NCBI GenBank assembly: GCA_963971225.1
Contig: OZ020269.1
Location: forward strand, 21,202,921-21,266,920
Source of the DNA: Melieria omissa
Taxonomy: Eukaryota > Arthropoda > Insecta > Diptera > Ulidiidae
Length of the DNA: 64,000 bases
Direction: 5' to 3'
In this document: piece by piece, positions 13,467 to 24,999 of the stretch
Layout of the letters: each line of letters begins with the position of its first letter
How positions within the stretch are numbered: the stretch's first letter is position 1
Program-made: the position numbers and the translations under genes
Notes under the pieces: model-generated
The model's input: only the letters and a program-made list of their open reading frames with translations
What the model was told of the DNA's origin: nothing
Databases searched by the model: none

Positions 13467-13963
13467 CTGGGTTGCCAGATACCTGAAATGCCTTTCTCCT
13501 AAATTAAAAAAAATACTGAAATTTAGTACCAAAAGGTAAAAAAAAGTTCCTAAAATGTTGTTAAAATGTGTGTCATTTTAAAGGAATTAGACTTCTTATA
13601 AAAAAATAAAAAATAATTATATTTTTAATGCAGCCTTTTTTTGTTGTAACAAATGAATTAAACAAAAAGAGCAATTTTTGGCGGGATTTTATTGTGACAG
13701 CAATAAGTGAAAAAGAAATAGAATAAGGTGCTTTTTCTATTAAAATAGTTGCCAAAATACGATATTTTGTTACCACTGTTCCCAATACATCACATTTCGT
13801 TATCTAAGAATTTCTTAAGAATCCACTAAGAATCCAAAAAATCCCCCAACATAAATATAAATCTCCTAAACTTTCTCCTAAACTATTATTTCTCCTAAAA
13901 ACTTTCCTAAAAGGCCAAGAATCTCCTAAATCTAGGAGGAAGTCTGCTGATCTGACAACACTG
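13467..13963. mobile_element. TIR element of about 500 bp (MITE-like), class uncertain
   Basis: The left end reads CTGGGTTGCCAGATAC. The right end, read on the other strand, begins CAGTGTTGTCAGATCAG. Further in, both ends carry 'ctcctaaa/ctcctagattt' motifs in inverted orientation, and the right half is made of repeated TCTCCTAAA units. No matching target-site duplication was found in the eight flanking bases on each side, and no transposase is encoded. It is probably a decayed non-autonomous DNA transposon. Confidence 0.5.
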
Positions 13964-13989
13964 AGTCACTAAGATTTGAGGATAGAACC

Positions 13990-14460
13990 AGGAATTCAAA
14001 AAACTGGTCTAGCGCCTCGGGTCTTAGGTAGTCAAAAATTTTCATTGAAGGTTATAACCCCAAATAGAGTGAAGAATGCCTCAAGCTAAGGATAAACCAG
14101 CTTAGACAGGTCACAGGTCTTCTTACTGGGCACTTTAGACTGAGGAAACTATAGACTGATGAAACTATAGACTGAAGAGTCAATAGACTGGGCACTTTAA
14201 ACTGAGGAAACTATAGACTGATGAAACTATAGACCGAAGAGTCTATAGACTCTGCAGAACAGCATATGAGAGTCCCGAACATATGACTTACGGATTACTT
14301 AGGATTTGCTACCTGGGTCAGTTCTGGCTTGCAGAAGTGAACATCAAACGCCTAAACCCCCATGAGTTACTAAAAGATTCATTAGGTCGGTGGGTCTAGA
14401 GGATGTTCTTTAACAACTTGCAGTGATCTCACTTCTGGTCTCAATGTAACAAACCCCATT
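13990..14460 (+). pseudogene. LINE relic, C-terminal end of an RNase-H-bearing ORF2
   Basis: In shifting frames the plus strand gives phrases such as VTGLLTGHFRLR, then ESRTY, a CYLGQFW-like stretch, and an RF(I)RSVGL-like end. These match the layout of the polypeptide end of LOA/I-group LINEs: a helical 'leva-GHFRLR' segment, a CCHC-like knuckle, then a 'leil-FI-G' tail. A similar end occurs in the better-preserved LINE at 37.5-39.2 kb. Stops and a 62-bp internal duplication show it is inactive. Confidence 0.55.
14126..14249. repeat. 62-bp tandem duplication inside the LINE relic
   Basis: Two copies start with CTGGGCACTTTA at 14126 and 14188 and continue with GACTGAGGAAACTATAGACTG. Each copy contains shorter internal repeats of 'actatagactgatgaa' type. 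The duplication interrupts the LINE-derived reading. Confidence 0.85.
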
Positions 14461-15537
14461 AAATTCTGATTCTATGTCTGTGTTTGTTGTCTGTGTAAAG
14501 AAATCCAATAATTTTTAATGACATTTAAATCAACAACTTTAATACAATTTCAGTGAGCAAGTCAGCGTCCTCACTGGATTCGCTATTACAATTTATTTAT
14601 TTATTTTTTACCACAACTTCCACCACTGCAGTGGCTCACTTAGAGGCTGGTTGTGCACATAGACACTCTTCGCTCTCTACCTCTCTCTATCTCTCTATCT
14701 CTCTTTTTCCATCTGTTTCTCTCTCTCTCACTCTATCTCTCTTATCAGTTTAATCGAAAATATAATAGTCGACCCTGTCGCAATGCATGGCGGTTCCTCC
14801 ACACAACCATTCACCCACACATAGAACAGTCATGCAACTCATGTTGTTGTCGTTCGCTGCTTGCTGCTGAGCGCACAGCAATTAATAAAGCTATAAATGG
14901 ATTTTCAGCGGATGTACGTCCATCAAGGCAGTGGCGCTGGCGGGTCGCGACGAGTGAAAGCGGCAGCAACCAAAGTTGATATGCCAGTTGGTTTTTGTGT
15001 TAGTGTGGCACGTCTGCCCGACGACTCAAAGCCTTTTCACGTTACAGGCTTAAAGTTTTGCTATTTGCCATTTTTAGCTCGACGTGTTGAAAGTTGAAAC
15101 AAATGCAACGGCAACAACAAGAACAACTTAAACAAACAATGCTGCTGGCACATACATATTTAACTGTTAGAATACAAAACATATATAAGCACTGCTGACT
15201 ATTGTGTTTGGTTGTTTGTTTTTGTTGCTATTGCAAATGGTTCCAGAAGAGATAAAATAAATATTAGCAGTCAGTGAAAAAAGCAAAGCACACAGAGTCG
15301 ATGTAATAAATGAGAGACACAAATCTCAAAACGATGCAGCAAACAATCAGTTGAATGAATGTTAGTGGAATACATAGAATAGTGAATGTGGTAGATGGAG
15401 AGTTGATGGCAGTCAAGGTTAGAGATAGAGAGGCAACTGATGTATGAAAGGATGCATGGATGAATGAAAAGACAATCAGAAGGATTAGTATAGGAAAATG
15501 TGAATATATCTGGAGTTCAGGTGGATTTATAGTTCAA
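14461..15537. other. non-coding DNA with TC-rich tract, no gene seen
   Basis: A CTCT-rich tract runs from about 14677 to 14745 and produces a spurious serine/leucine frame. The rest is AT-rich and intron-like. Nothing else supportable was seen. Confidence 0.5.
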
Positions 15538-15868
15538 CAGCTCAATAATTAAATTCGAGTAGAAGTGCATAAGTGACTTAACCAAACAGCTCAATAATTA
15601 AATTTGAGTAGAAATTCTTAAGCAGTAGACATGACTTAGTACGGGAATTTTCTATTACAATACTCTGAAACCTCCCATTTTAAGAGTTTTGAAAAATAAA
15701 TTCATGAATCTTGAGATAAAATTCATGAAGTATTAGTGAAGAAGAAGGTTACTTGAGGTAACCTAATTATCAACCAGCATAAAAATCAAAGTCGAGTAGA
15801 AGTGCATAATCCATGATAAGGCATAATTTATTGCAGTATTTTTCCATTACGTTACTCCCAAACCTCTG
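15538..15868. repeat. local direct repeats, about 50 bp and about 180 bp spacing
   Basis: CTCAATAATTAAATT.GAGTAGAA occurs at about 15541 and 15590. A longer segment beginning GAGTAGAA, with downstream 'tattaca.tactc..aacctc', recurs near 15606 and 15792. The copies are diverged. This is probably a decayed local duplication rather than a defined element. Confidence 0.5.
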
Positions 15869-16039
15869 ATGAAAAAATGCGTAAAAAAATTAGTAAAAAA
15901 AATTAGAAGTACTAGAGTTGCAATAAATCACGTTGCATCGAGACCACAGTTAACAAAAGTGCCAGAAAATTCAACAAAATTGATACTCAGCTGCTTAGCA
16001 GTTACTCTTAGAGGGTTAAAGTCTATGACTGACCCCCTA

Positions 16040-16280
16040 ATTTTCTTTTCTGAACATTTCTTTCAAACACACTAATCACCTATCTTCAACGCTTATTTGG
16101 GCTGCCATACAAAACAATTTTTTTTTTTTTAAATAGGCTCTCACGTTTCCCAAGTTGCCTCCAGACATGTCTAATGTGGGATTAAGTCCCATTTATTTTG
16201 TTTCCAAATGTTTTTTCAAAACATGCCTACTCTCTCTATCTTCAACTCTTAAATGGGCTAAACTGGCAAATTTTATATGT
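16040..16280. repeat. diverged direct duplication, about 170 bp apart
   Basis: CTATCTTCAAC.CTTA..TGGGCT appears near 16081 and 16247. Each copy is preceded by a similar 'cccc/taattt...cattt.ttt.aaaac' stretch. There is no coding content. Confidence 0.4.
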
Positions 16281-16869
16281 AATTAGCGCAATTTTAAATG
16301 TCGATGTAAAGTGATGAACAATTTTATCTTGGAACTATTGAACCACTTTGTATGGTTCATTCAACATTGGGCAACATTATTCAATGCAAAAACTAAAAAA
16401 TTAATAAAGGTTCAAAAATACGCTACCAGACGCCGCCTCTTATATGAATTAAGTTGTGAGGCTATCAACTTTTGGGTTTCTAGAAAGCAAACATCAGAAC
16501 ATGATGTCGAAACCTCATTTAGCCTTTCATTTCAAATGTTATTTTAATCCAAAATTAGAGGTGCCAGAGTTTGAGAAGCATCTGCATACAAAACTAAACC
16601 ATGTCTAATAAGCAGCTAACCGAACTACATGAAACAGCAGCTAACAACAAGAAATCATGTCCAATAAGCAGTTTGACCTTAGAGTCAAATATCGCATGAA
16701 TGCATAGAACAACAAATGAATTCAATTCCAAGCAATTACTGCAATCTGATTAATGAAGAGAAAGATTGCTTTGTATTTGTAAGATATATTTGGTAAGATG
16801 TATTTATAAGCTAACGAATAGTTAGGGAAAGCAGCAAATGAAAAATGAATGAACGAGATGGACATGTCA

Positions 16870-17200
16870 AACAAATTGAAGACACGAGCAATCCATGTGC
16901 TTTGCCGAAAGAGAATTCAAACGAACTGTTGGAGAAGGAGAATTCAAAGAAACTGTTAAAAGATGATTTAGTAAAAGTAAGCGACGAATGAGAAGCGAGA
17001 AGCAAAACGTTGACATATCGCAAACTAAATGCAAAAAAATCACAAAACCAAAATCCACAAATTCTCAGGGTACGAGCAGTCAATGCCCTTTGCCGCACAT
17101 GTATCATTTAGAAGAAACTGAACTCAAACTCTTGGAAAAAGGAGAGTTTAAACTTTTGGATCATCATTTAGTAAAAGTAAGTGATAGGTAAGAAGTGAGA
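16870..17200. repeat. direct duplication, about 190 bp apart
   Basis: ACGAGCA.TC.ATG..CTTTGCCG followed by 'aactcaaac..ttggaaaa.gaga' and 'atttagtaaaagtaag.ga' occurs near 16879 and 17072. A short open frame in the second copy reads as lysine/leucine-rich repeats and matches no family I know. It could be part of an old retroelement ending near 18.5 kb, but that link is inference. Confidence 0.5.
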
Positions 17201-18199
17201 AGAACAACACTAACGCAAAAGAGACAAAACTCGAAAATAAAAACTTGTCAGAAGACGCAAAAAACTTTTGATTCTGTAAAATGCGTTGCTAAATAACATT
17301 AAAACAGATATACAATATTAATGAGAATGAAATTTCTGAAGCAGTTTACTGTGAATTAGAGATCAGATGTATTTAGACATGAGTACTGTGAAATGATCTA
17401 CGAAAAAAATTAGACTTTGCAAAATTTCTAGTTTCGGATCTTTTATATTTTTGGTTCAAAGAAGTAAAAAAAGTCAAATAGTTGGGAAAAGATACAAACG
17501 AACAAACCATAGATAGACTTACAGAAAAATATCTAAATTCAGAAGAAAGTGCATCCTGCTAAAGCAATATGAAACCAACCGATGTCCCTTGTGTCAACAG
17601 AGAAAAATAGAACAATGAAAGGTGATGATAGGATGATGGCTCAGCTCACTTAGTTGCCGGTGAAAACTGAACGGGTTACATGGTTTTGCAGTCTTAATAA
17701 GCCGCATGTCATTACGTTCATCGTTTCCATAGCTACAAGTACAATAAAATTATTCTATTTCTCTGCATTGATTCAACAGAATGAAAAAAAATACCACAGA
17801 TTGTGGATTCAATGTAGAGAAACAGACGAATTATGAACAATGGGACAAAGTGGTGGCAATACGTAAAGGCATGCGGCTTAAATAACTTGGAAAGAACAGA
17901 AAGAAGTAGAAGAAGGCTCGTTTAAACAAAGAGATGTACAAACAAAGCGATCTAATACTTTTATATAGAAGTCCAGATGTTTAGATAACAATTTATTAAA
18001 AACCAAGAGATATGCAATTGAATCAATACCGACAAAGATCCAAAATAATATATGGAGACAAAAAGACGAATTGCGAGAAAATGGATATAGAGATGTATGG
18101 ATAAAAGACCGTAAAGCACTTTTGTGCGTACAAATTATACGGAAACGATGCTTTTGTACTGAAAAAAATATTGTGACGATAATGATGGCAGTCAATGTG
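17201..18199. other. non-coding DNA upstream of an LTR-like sequence
   Basis: AT-rich sequence with no supportable coding exon. A short open frame at 17878-18291 on the minus strand has no family resemblance. If the LTR-like sequence at 18.2-18.5 kb was a 3' LTR, this could be decayed internal retroelement DNA, but no retroviral motif was found. Confidence 0.4.
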
Positions 18200-18560
18200 C
18201 AATTGCGAGCCAATACTGGGATATTTGAGAACGATTTGCCCTTCGAGCGTGGCATACTTTTAGGCGCATAGTAGTTATATTGATTAAACACCCGTAGAGA
18301 CGACTTCCGCCGATACTGGGATGTCCGAGAACAACTCGAGACGATGCTGGGATATTCGAGAATGACTCGAGGCGATACTGGAATGTTCCAGATGAGCTGC
18401 GCTATAAGCCAACAGGTATAAATGGCAGCAAGCTACAGGGAAGAAATTGACAACATGGAATTGGAAAATTGGAAACAAATTAACTGCTAGTTTTGACTTA
18501 CTTTGAAGAATTTTTACTGTGTTTTATTTTTTAGCATAATTCAGCGAAACGATTTACGCT
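18200..18560 (+). mobile_element. LTR-like sequence (probable solo LTR)
   Basis: A GCATACTTTTAGG motif at 18252 is followed 163 bp later by GGTATAAA at 18415, then by TAGTTTTGACT at 18488 and GTGTTTTATTTTTTAG. The same ordered landmarks appear in the sequence at 22.1-22.5 kb with almost the same spacing (162 bp) between the first two. A TATA-type promoter with a downstream A/T-rich processing region is the usual make-up of an LTR. Exact ends and target duplications were not found. The superfamily is unknown; gypsy-like is a guess. Confidence 0.55.
18205..18395. repeat. four degenerate repeats of about 33 bp within the LTR-like sequence
   Basis: A unit close to CGATACTGGGATATTCGAGAA occurs near 18211, 18310, 18342 and 18374. 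The last three are adjacent, and the first is separated by about 65 bp. They lie just upstream of the TATA-like site at 18415, where LTR enhancer repeats usually sit. Confidence 0.65.
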
Positions 18561-21500
18561 TGCGTTGAGGCAGCAGAACTAATTTTCGTGGCAATATGTT
18601 AAAGGACATAAAAAACCATATTTATGCGGAAATTTTTAAATGAGGCATACAACCGATGCTAAAGAACAATGAATGTATTTAAAAAATTGGTATGAAAGGC
18701 AATGAAAGATATGGCAACAGCGACGTATTGAATATAAAGTAGAGACTAACAATTATATGATGAACTCTTTCAATACTTCGACATTTTATTGCTCTGTATG
18801 CTTCCAAAAATAAAATCTTTTGGTGAAATGTCTTAGGTCTTTCGATATACCGACGTATTTCTGTTCTCTATGCTTCCAGGAATACCATTTTTTTGGTGAC
18901 ATGATGGTGACATATTTTAGGACAATCACACTGTGTGATTCTCAGTTGCTTGTTTACAAAATTATATGGTTTCTGCTATGGTTTTGATGCATGCAATCCT
19001 CAACCTCATTCAGTATAAATTATGTAGTACAAGTGTCTGTGTAATCTGCAGCCATTGTGTAATATTCCAACGCCTTCGACTGCTCTCTGCTCCAACTTCT
19101 AGTTGTATCTTCACTACACTCCAATTTGGACAGACCAGCTTCTCTTTCAGCTCACCCTTCCACGCTGGCGCACAGTGTGACAAATGAGAATAAGCAGCTG
19201 ACTTTAGCGTCGAGCAAGGCAACAAATTTATTTGTCAGGCAGCGAGCGGCGCTAGTTAGCGGTGCGCTTGTGTCCTGGTTCGGTGCTGTCCTGGACGCTA
19301 ATGACAAATCGCTTTAGAATTTTGATTAAGCGCCGAAATGGACAACGACAGCAGCCCGAACAGAGACAGCAGCAGCAACCATAATGGCGGCGAACATGCG
19401 CCTCGTGCTTGACATAATTTTTGGCAACAACGCCAACGCCAACGCGCTGCTGACCTCATCAATTTTTTACAATGCACAATTTTTTGCGCGTTTTTTTTGT
19501 TTTTTTTTGTTTTTTGCTTTTTTTTTGCGACTGTCCTCACGGCTTTTGTGCTTTTGGTTTTTTGTTATTATTTTTTTGGTTTTTTTTCGCGAAAAAGTTA
19601 ATTGTTTGATGCGGCTGGCCGAGTTGGCAGCCGGACGCGTTGTCTGTTCATTGCGGCCGCATTTCCGCTGGCTGCCAGTGCTGTCGCAAGATTAATGACC
19701 AGTAATTAAGCGTTTAAGTTGTGCGCCACCGCATGGCCCTTAACATGAAAATGAATTGATTTATGTGCAGTGGGGCGATGTCGTCGCATTTATTTGTGGT
19801 GTTTCTTGCTGCCGGTTTGGGCCACTTTGTCGCGCTGGCATATTGCAGTGTGTGTGTGCTCATTAGCCAATTGGCAATTAGAGTTGCATGTTGCGGTCAC
19901 AACTAACGCGCTTTCGCATGTCGACTTTATGCTGGCTTCAGATTTGCTGCTTCAACTTTCAGACGTGAACTGCTGTTGACCGCCGCCAATGTCAGTGCGA
20001 TTGCAGTTGCAGCGGCGGTCTGTGGCATGTGTGGCATTTTTATGGTCATTCATATATTTTCAACGCTTTCAAAGTCTACGCTCATTCGTTTGCAGCGTCG
20101 TTTTGGCCTCAACTCTTACCGAGTCCAATGCTATTCACTGCATGCGCTCAGCCACCAGAGCAGACACTTTGCATTCATCAAAAATGAAAATAATGAAATA
20201 TGCAAAACAAAAATCACCACAACGAAAAAAATACACGTACGTGTATGAAAATTCAAACACAACAAAGGTAAAAGAATGAAAACCTCAGCACCAGATTTCT
20301 GGCTGGTTGGTTGTAAAGCTGTTGCTTGCCAGCTGGCTGTACGAAATGGGTATAAGCAAAGGAAAACCAATTTATTTGGCATCAGCAACAACACCATAAC
20401 AATGCCAACAACAAAATAACAAACACAACAACAAATCATAATAACAACAACAACAAAAATTCCTTAATCTTGACAATGTTGTAAAGCTTACTGCAGCCGG
20501 TAGAGATTGAAGTTAGTTTACTGGTGTTATTTGTTGTTTTTGTTGTAACAGCTGTTTTTGCTGTCCCCTGCCTGATGTTGCCGCCATGGCTGTACACTTT
20601 TTTCGCACAAGTTATACAAGTTTATTCTATCGTTCTATGCGCTGCACTGTGGTGTCAGGATATGTTGGCTTTTGTATGAAGTATTGTGTAATGCGTCGCC
20701 AAACAAGTTTCCAATATGAAAAGTTGCTCTCAATATGGAAGTTGTTATTTATGAAAAAATTTTATAAATATATTTCATATTTGGATATCTAGGCAGCAGC
20801 CTGATGATGGCAAGATTGACGTGTTAAGGACTCACAAAAGAACCGCTTTTGATATACAAGAAGCAACACTATCGTTTTGACTCTCCGAGGCCAATTTTCT
20901 GTAAAGTTGTAGGAAAAAGATTATCATAGAATAATTCAAGACCAACTTAAATGCTGCCCCTTAGTATTTTGTTACTGTTTTCTTTTAGTTTTTAGTTTTA
21001 AACTAATTTATTAATTACCTTTTTTTTTGGTGCCTTAGCTTAGTTGTACCCTTTCACTTAGTGACAGCAGATTGTCCGCTTACTTGCTGCCTGAACTCTT
21101 TTGCGCAATTTTAGTTAAACGTTAAGCGACCCGCCAAAAGACCAGCTATCTGCTGGGACCTAAGTCAGCTAGCAGCAAAGCAAAAGCGAAAGAAAGGACG
21201 CGAGCTGGCTGGCTGCTTGTTTGCATTTGACTGGCTGTCTGCTTGTTTAAGATTTACACGCATTTTTGCAGTTGAGACGGGAGGATTATGTCACTCGGTT
21301 GCATGAACTGTTTTATGAACTCATTTGCCTCACTCAGGTAACGGAAATTTACAAGCTTGAAAAAAAATTAAATCTCTATTTTGCTTTATAATAGTTTTAG
21401 TCAAAGTTTATGCACTCAAAGCTATTTGAAATGTGCTGAACATGTTTCACGGAAAGCGCATATTTATCTTAAACTTTGTCGAGAGGATTGAGAAAGTTAC

Positions 21501-22085
21501 ATGCGATTGCGTTGTACTGGCAGAACAAACAGTCAGAAACTATATTCGTAATAATAGTAGTAGAATCGAATATTCGTTTTCGGCATTTGATTTATTCGGC
21601 CAATTTGACATCTTCTGCTTCGGCTTCGGCCAAAATAACCGAATACTTCAGCCGAGGGTTTTGCTCTGTAATGCTTTGTTTTGAAGTCGATTTTTTGTTG
21701 ATATTTTGGATATCAAGAATGTGATTAATAAAACTTATCTCTAATCAGCTATTTAAGCAAGGGTTTTTCGTTTTAAAGAATAAATAAATAAATGTTTATA
21801 TATAAATTTTTTGTTGTAATTCTTAAGTGGAACAAAGAGATAAATTTCTTTCAAAGGCAGAACGCATAAATTTGATAAGTTTTTACATTAACCGAATTTG
21901 TAATAGTATTCAGCTTCGGCTTTCCGCCAAATATTCTGCTTCGACCTCAGTCAAAAATCCACTTTCGGTCGAACACTACAACATACTTAAAAAGTTTTGC
22001 GGAAAGAACGGGTTTTTGAACAGTTATTGCCGCTTTAAGTAGGAATATGGGTCTACTTGACCCATTGTATTGAAACGAAGAGGCA
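18561..22085. other. non-coding DNA with a GC-rich island near 19.2-20.1 kb
   Basis: No coding exon was supported. The part from about 19180 to 20110 is clearly GC-richer than its flanks and carries CAGCAGC and GCCAACGCC runs plus long T runs near 19485-19585. It could be a regulatory island or alternative first exon, but no start site can be shown. Repeated 'cttcggc' phrases occur near 21590-21660 and 21905-21975. Confidence 0.4.
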
Positions 22086-22490
22086 CTCTGTACTGTGCAT
22101 GAACGCTTTTCCAAGCATACTTTTAGGCATGCACTTTGAAGTACGGCAAATTTGGTATAATTCGCTTGGTATAGTCCGATATGGCAAGGATGGTTCTCGA
22201 AGAAATGGGCTGTGCGAGAATGGTCGAGCGCTTTTCAATTGAAAGTTGCAAGAAACTTCGGCGCGATAATAAAACTGGTATAAAAGCAGCAGTGTGCAGC
22301 GCAATGGGTCGAGTCTGTGTTGAGCAAGCAATGGGGAAACATGCAATAGTAGTAGTGTAAAGTAGAACAAGTGTAAATTTATAAATAAAGTGATTGTTAG
22401 TTTTGACTACGTTTGCGCTAAATAACTGAAGTTGTTTTATTTTCAAACACAATCAGAACGAACCTTGGGAATCTTGAGATTTTCGTAACA
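22086..22490 (+). mobile_element. LTR-like sequence related to the one at 18.2 kb
   Basis: GCATACTTTTAGG at 22115, GGTATAAAA at 22277, AATAAAGTGATTG near 22384, TTAGTTTTGACTA near 22398 and a GTTTTATTTTC end follow the same order as in the LTR-like sequence at 18.2 kb. The spacing from the first motif to the TATA is 162 bp, against 163 bp there. The region between TATA and AATAAA is longer here. Both lie in the same orientation about 3.9 kb apart. No reverse transcriptase or integrase was seen between them, so they may be two solo LTRs or the ends of an element with lost coding capacity. Confidence 0.55.
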
Positions 22491-22619
22491 GTATTCTTCG
22501 AAGCTGAAGGGGCTCCCATATTTTTAGATATTTAAGGTAATTCTAAACGATAAGGACGTCCATCAAATGATATCTATGCGAGGAGATTGGGACAACCAGT
22601 ATAGCATAACTTAACATTT

Positions 22620-23149
22620 CCTCTCTTTTGGTTCTATTTTTATTTTTATTTTTATTTTCCTCTCTTTTACTTTGGTGGAAAGTAAAAGTCCTTAGCATTC
22701 CTTTTACTTTCCTTTTACTTTCCTTTTACTTTTATTTTACCTCCTTTAAGCTTCCTTTTACTTTCCTTTTAATTTCCTTTTAATTTTCTTTTTACTTTCC
22801 TATTTCTTTCCTTTTACTTCCCTTTTACTTTCCTTTAACTTTACTTTTACTTTCCGTTTGCTTTCCTTTTACTTTCCTTTTAATTTCCTTTAAATTTCCT
22901 TTTAATTTCCTTTTACTTTCCTTTTACTTTCCTTTTACTTTCCTTTTACTTTTAATTTTCTTTTAATTTCCTTTAAGTTTCCTATTTCTTTCCTTTCACT
23001 TTTTTTTACTCTCCTTTTACTTTGCTTTTCTTTTCTTTTACTTTCCTTTTACTTTTATTTTACTTTTCTTTTACTTTCCTTTTACTTTACTTTTACTTTA
23101 CTTTTACTTCCCTTTTACTTTCCTTTTACTTTCATTTTACTTTTACTCT
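22620..23149 (+). repeat. polypyrimidine array, left half
   Basis: A long run of CTTTTACTTTC-type units, almost purely pyrimidine with spaced A bases. It is interrupted by the retroelement at 23150 and resumes at 28081. Polypurine-polypyrimidine tracts of this type can form triplex DNA. The minus strand, which is the sense strand of the host gene, would be purine-rich. Confidence 0.9.
23145..23149. repeat. 5-bp target-site duplication, left copy
   Basis: ACTCT directly precedes the 5' LTR and is repeated directly after the 3' LTR at 28081-28085. Five base pairs is the usual duplication length for BEL/Pao elements. It shows that both LTRs belong to a single insertion. Confidence 0.9.
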
Positions 23150-23385
23150 TGTACAGATGTACTGTGCTGTATTAGTGATTCGTCGATCCCATCACTAATC
23201 CTAATCTTTCCTTCTCCTTGTGTACTTATGTTCCCCCTATTTTCTGCTCCCCGGCTTCGGCCATTCGTATCGTTTAGTGTTTCTTGTGTTACAATTGTAA
23301 TTCTAACGTCGATCAATAAAGATCACAAAACCCCGAATTACCGCGTAGTTATTTTATCCGCTCCGCCGCGACACGAAAATTTACA
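23150..23385 (+). repeat. 5' LTR of BEL/Pao-type retrotransposon (236 bp)
   Basis: The LTR begins TGTACAGATG and ends AAAATTTACA, keeping the TG...CA termini. It matches the copy at 27845-28080 base for base by eye over 236 bp. A polyadenylation signal AATAAA lies at 23315-23320. The next base begins TGGTCCTTCGAGC, a plausible tRNA primer-binding site because it starts with TGG; the tRNA is not assigned. A diverged relative of this LTR is present near 57.2 kb. Confidence 0.95.
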
Positions 23386-24999
23386 TGGTCCTTCGAGCTA
23401 CTGCGGACCCGCGCCGCGAAACAGAAAACAAATAACTTAAAAAACAAAAACAGTGAACAAAAAACAATCTCAAAAATAAAAGAATAAAAAAAAAAAATCC
23501 AAAACCTAAAAGTGAAACGACACTGAGAACAAAAAAAAAAAAAAAACACAAACATAGTTAAAACAAAACTAATCACTAAGGAAAAAGTAACAAACAAATC
23601 CACATAATAATCTAAAAATAATATTAATAATAATAAACAACAGTGACATCACAAATCAAACTAAAAAGTGCAACGAAAAACTAACTAACCACAAGAAACA
23701 AAAGAAAGTGCACAAAATTCAAAAAACTAAAATAAAAATTCTAAGCGAAGCAGCGGACAGTGAAGTGCAGAGACAAGAACAAAAACGCGCACAAGAACCA
23801 AAACGCGCACAGCTTCAAACAACAACAACACGCACCCACAACGCAGAACATAAAAAGGAAAACAGAGAACAACAACAGCAGAAACAACAGCATCGCAGCA
23901 CAGCGGCGGACACACGGATCCAGCAGGAGATCCCCAATCTCGGGCATGGGGCCCAAAAACAGATAAGCGGAAAATTTTTATAAATATATATATCTACCCC
24001 AAATATATACCCACTCCCCAAAAATCCAGAATAAAAATTTTCTTTCTGGTACTCCGCTTATCGTGTCCCTTAGTACAAAACAGCGCAGTGCAGTAAGCAA
24101 TTCCGCTACTGCACATAATTCGGCGCTTGGTACATTTTCGCCGTCTCTTTTGTGCGACCTTCGCTGCCGAAGCAGCAAAATCTCAGCTGCAGCCAGCAAA
24201 GACTGTTCTGTCCAGCACTGTTCTAGGGCAGCATTTCTCCCGCTGCATTCCCACACTCCCACTTGTACGTATTTTCGTGTTTTGTTTTTGTGCGACATAC
24301 GCAAGCACTGAGCAGCGAGCACTCCCGCTGCTGCTTCCAAGTGCAAGTGCACACTCGTACTTCTGCCTAAGCAATTTTACCACTCTCGCTGGCAGAAGTA
24401 AGCAAACGCGAATACAGTGGGACGAGTAGCCTATTTTCGCAGCACTTTGAATAATTTTCAATAGTGCTGCACTTAGACACTCATTGCACAGCTGCTATCA
24501 CCCCAAGTGAATACAGTGGGACAAAAACACCCCACCTGTACTCAAAATTTTGTAATCGTTCACTAAATAAGAATTAATTATTATTACCCACAAACACAAA
24601 TACACTAATATACATATATTATCAAACACTGACTCTTTACAAACAAACATATTCACGTTTGCACACAAATAAAGACACATTCACAAACACATTTGACTAT
24701 ATATTAAAATATTTTGTTGTTTATTAATAATTTCCCCAATTCTTGTTTAAATATTTTTAGTTTATTCCCAATATATATATACAAATTTCTCGACGCGTTT
24801 ACACACACAATTGTAAACTTTGATCCTCAACAGAAATACAAATTCGTATTGAAAATTGTTTACACTTTCGTGTATTTTTCCCCATTCTTTAATTATCGTT
24901 CGCGCGGACGCGGTAAAACTTCCGGTTTATTTCCCATAAACCTTATATTTATATTCAAACGAATTTTAAACCCCCTTTCGAGCTTTTTAAGCCATTAAA
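23386..24999 (+). other. long leader of the BEL/Pao element
   Basis: About 1.6 kb lies between the 5' LTR and the Gag start. The first half is A-rich (AACAAAA-type), which would suit an unstructured leader. The part at 24040-24530 is more balanced and carries two copies of GAATACAGTGGGAC near 24409 and 24510. A packaging signal may lie here, since the leader is the usual place, but nothing in the sequence proves it. Confidence 0.7.

Noticed and set aside
23708..23983. Glutamine-rich open frame in the retroelement leader
   Set aside because: It is an A-rich leader with overlapping frames on both strands and no start context or domain.
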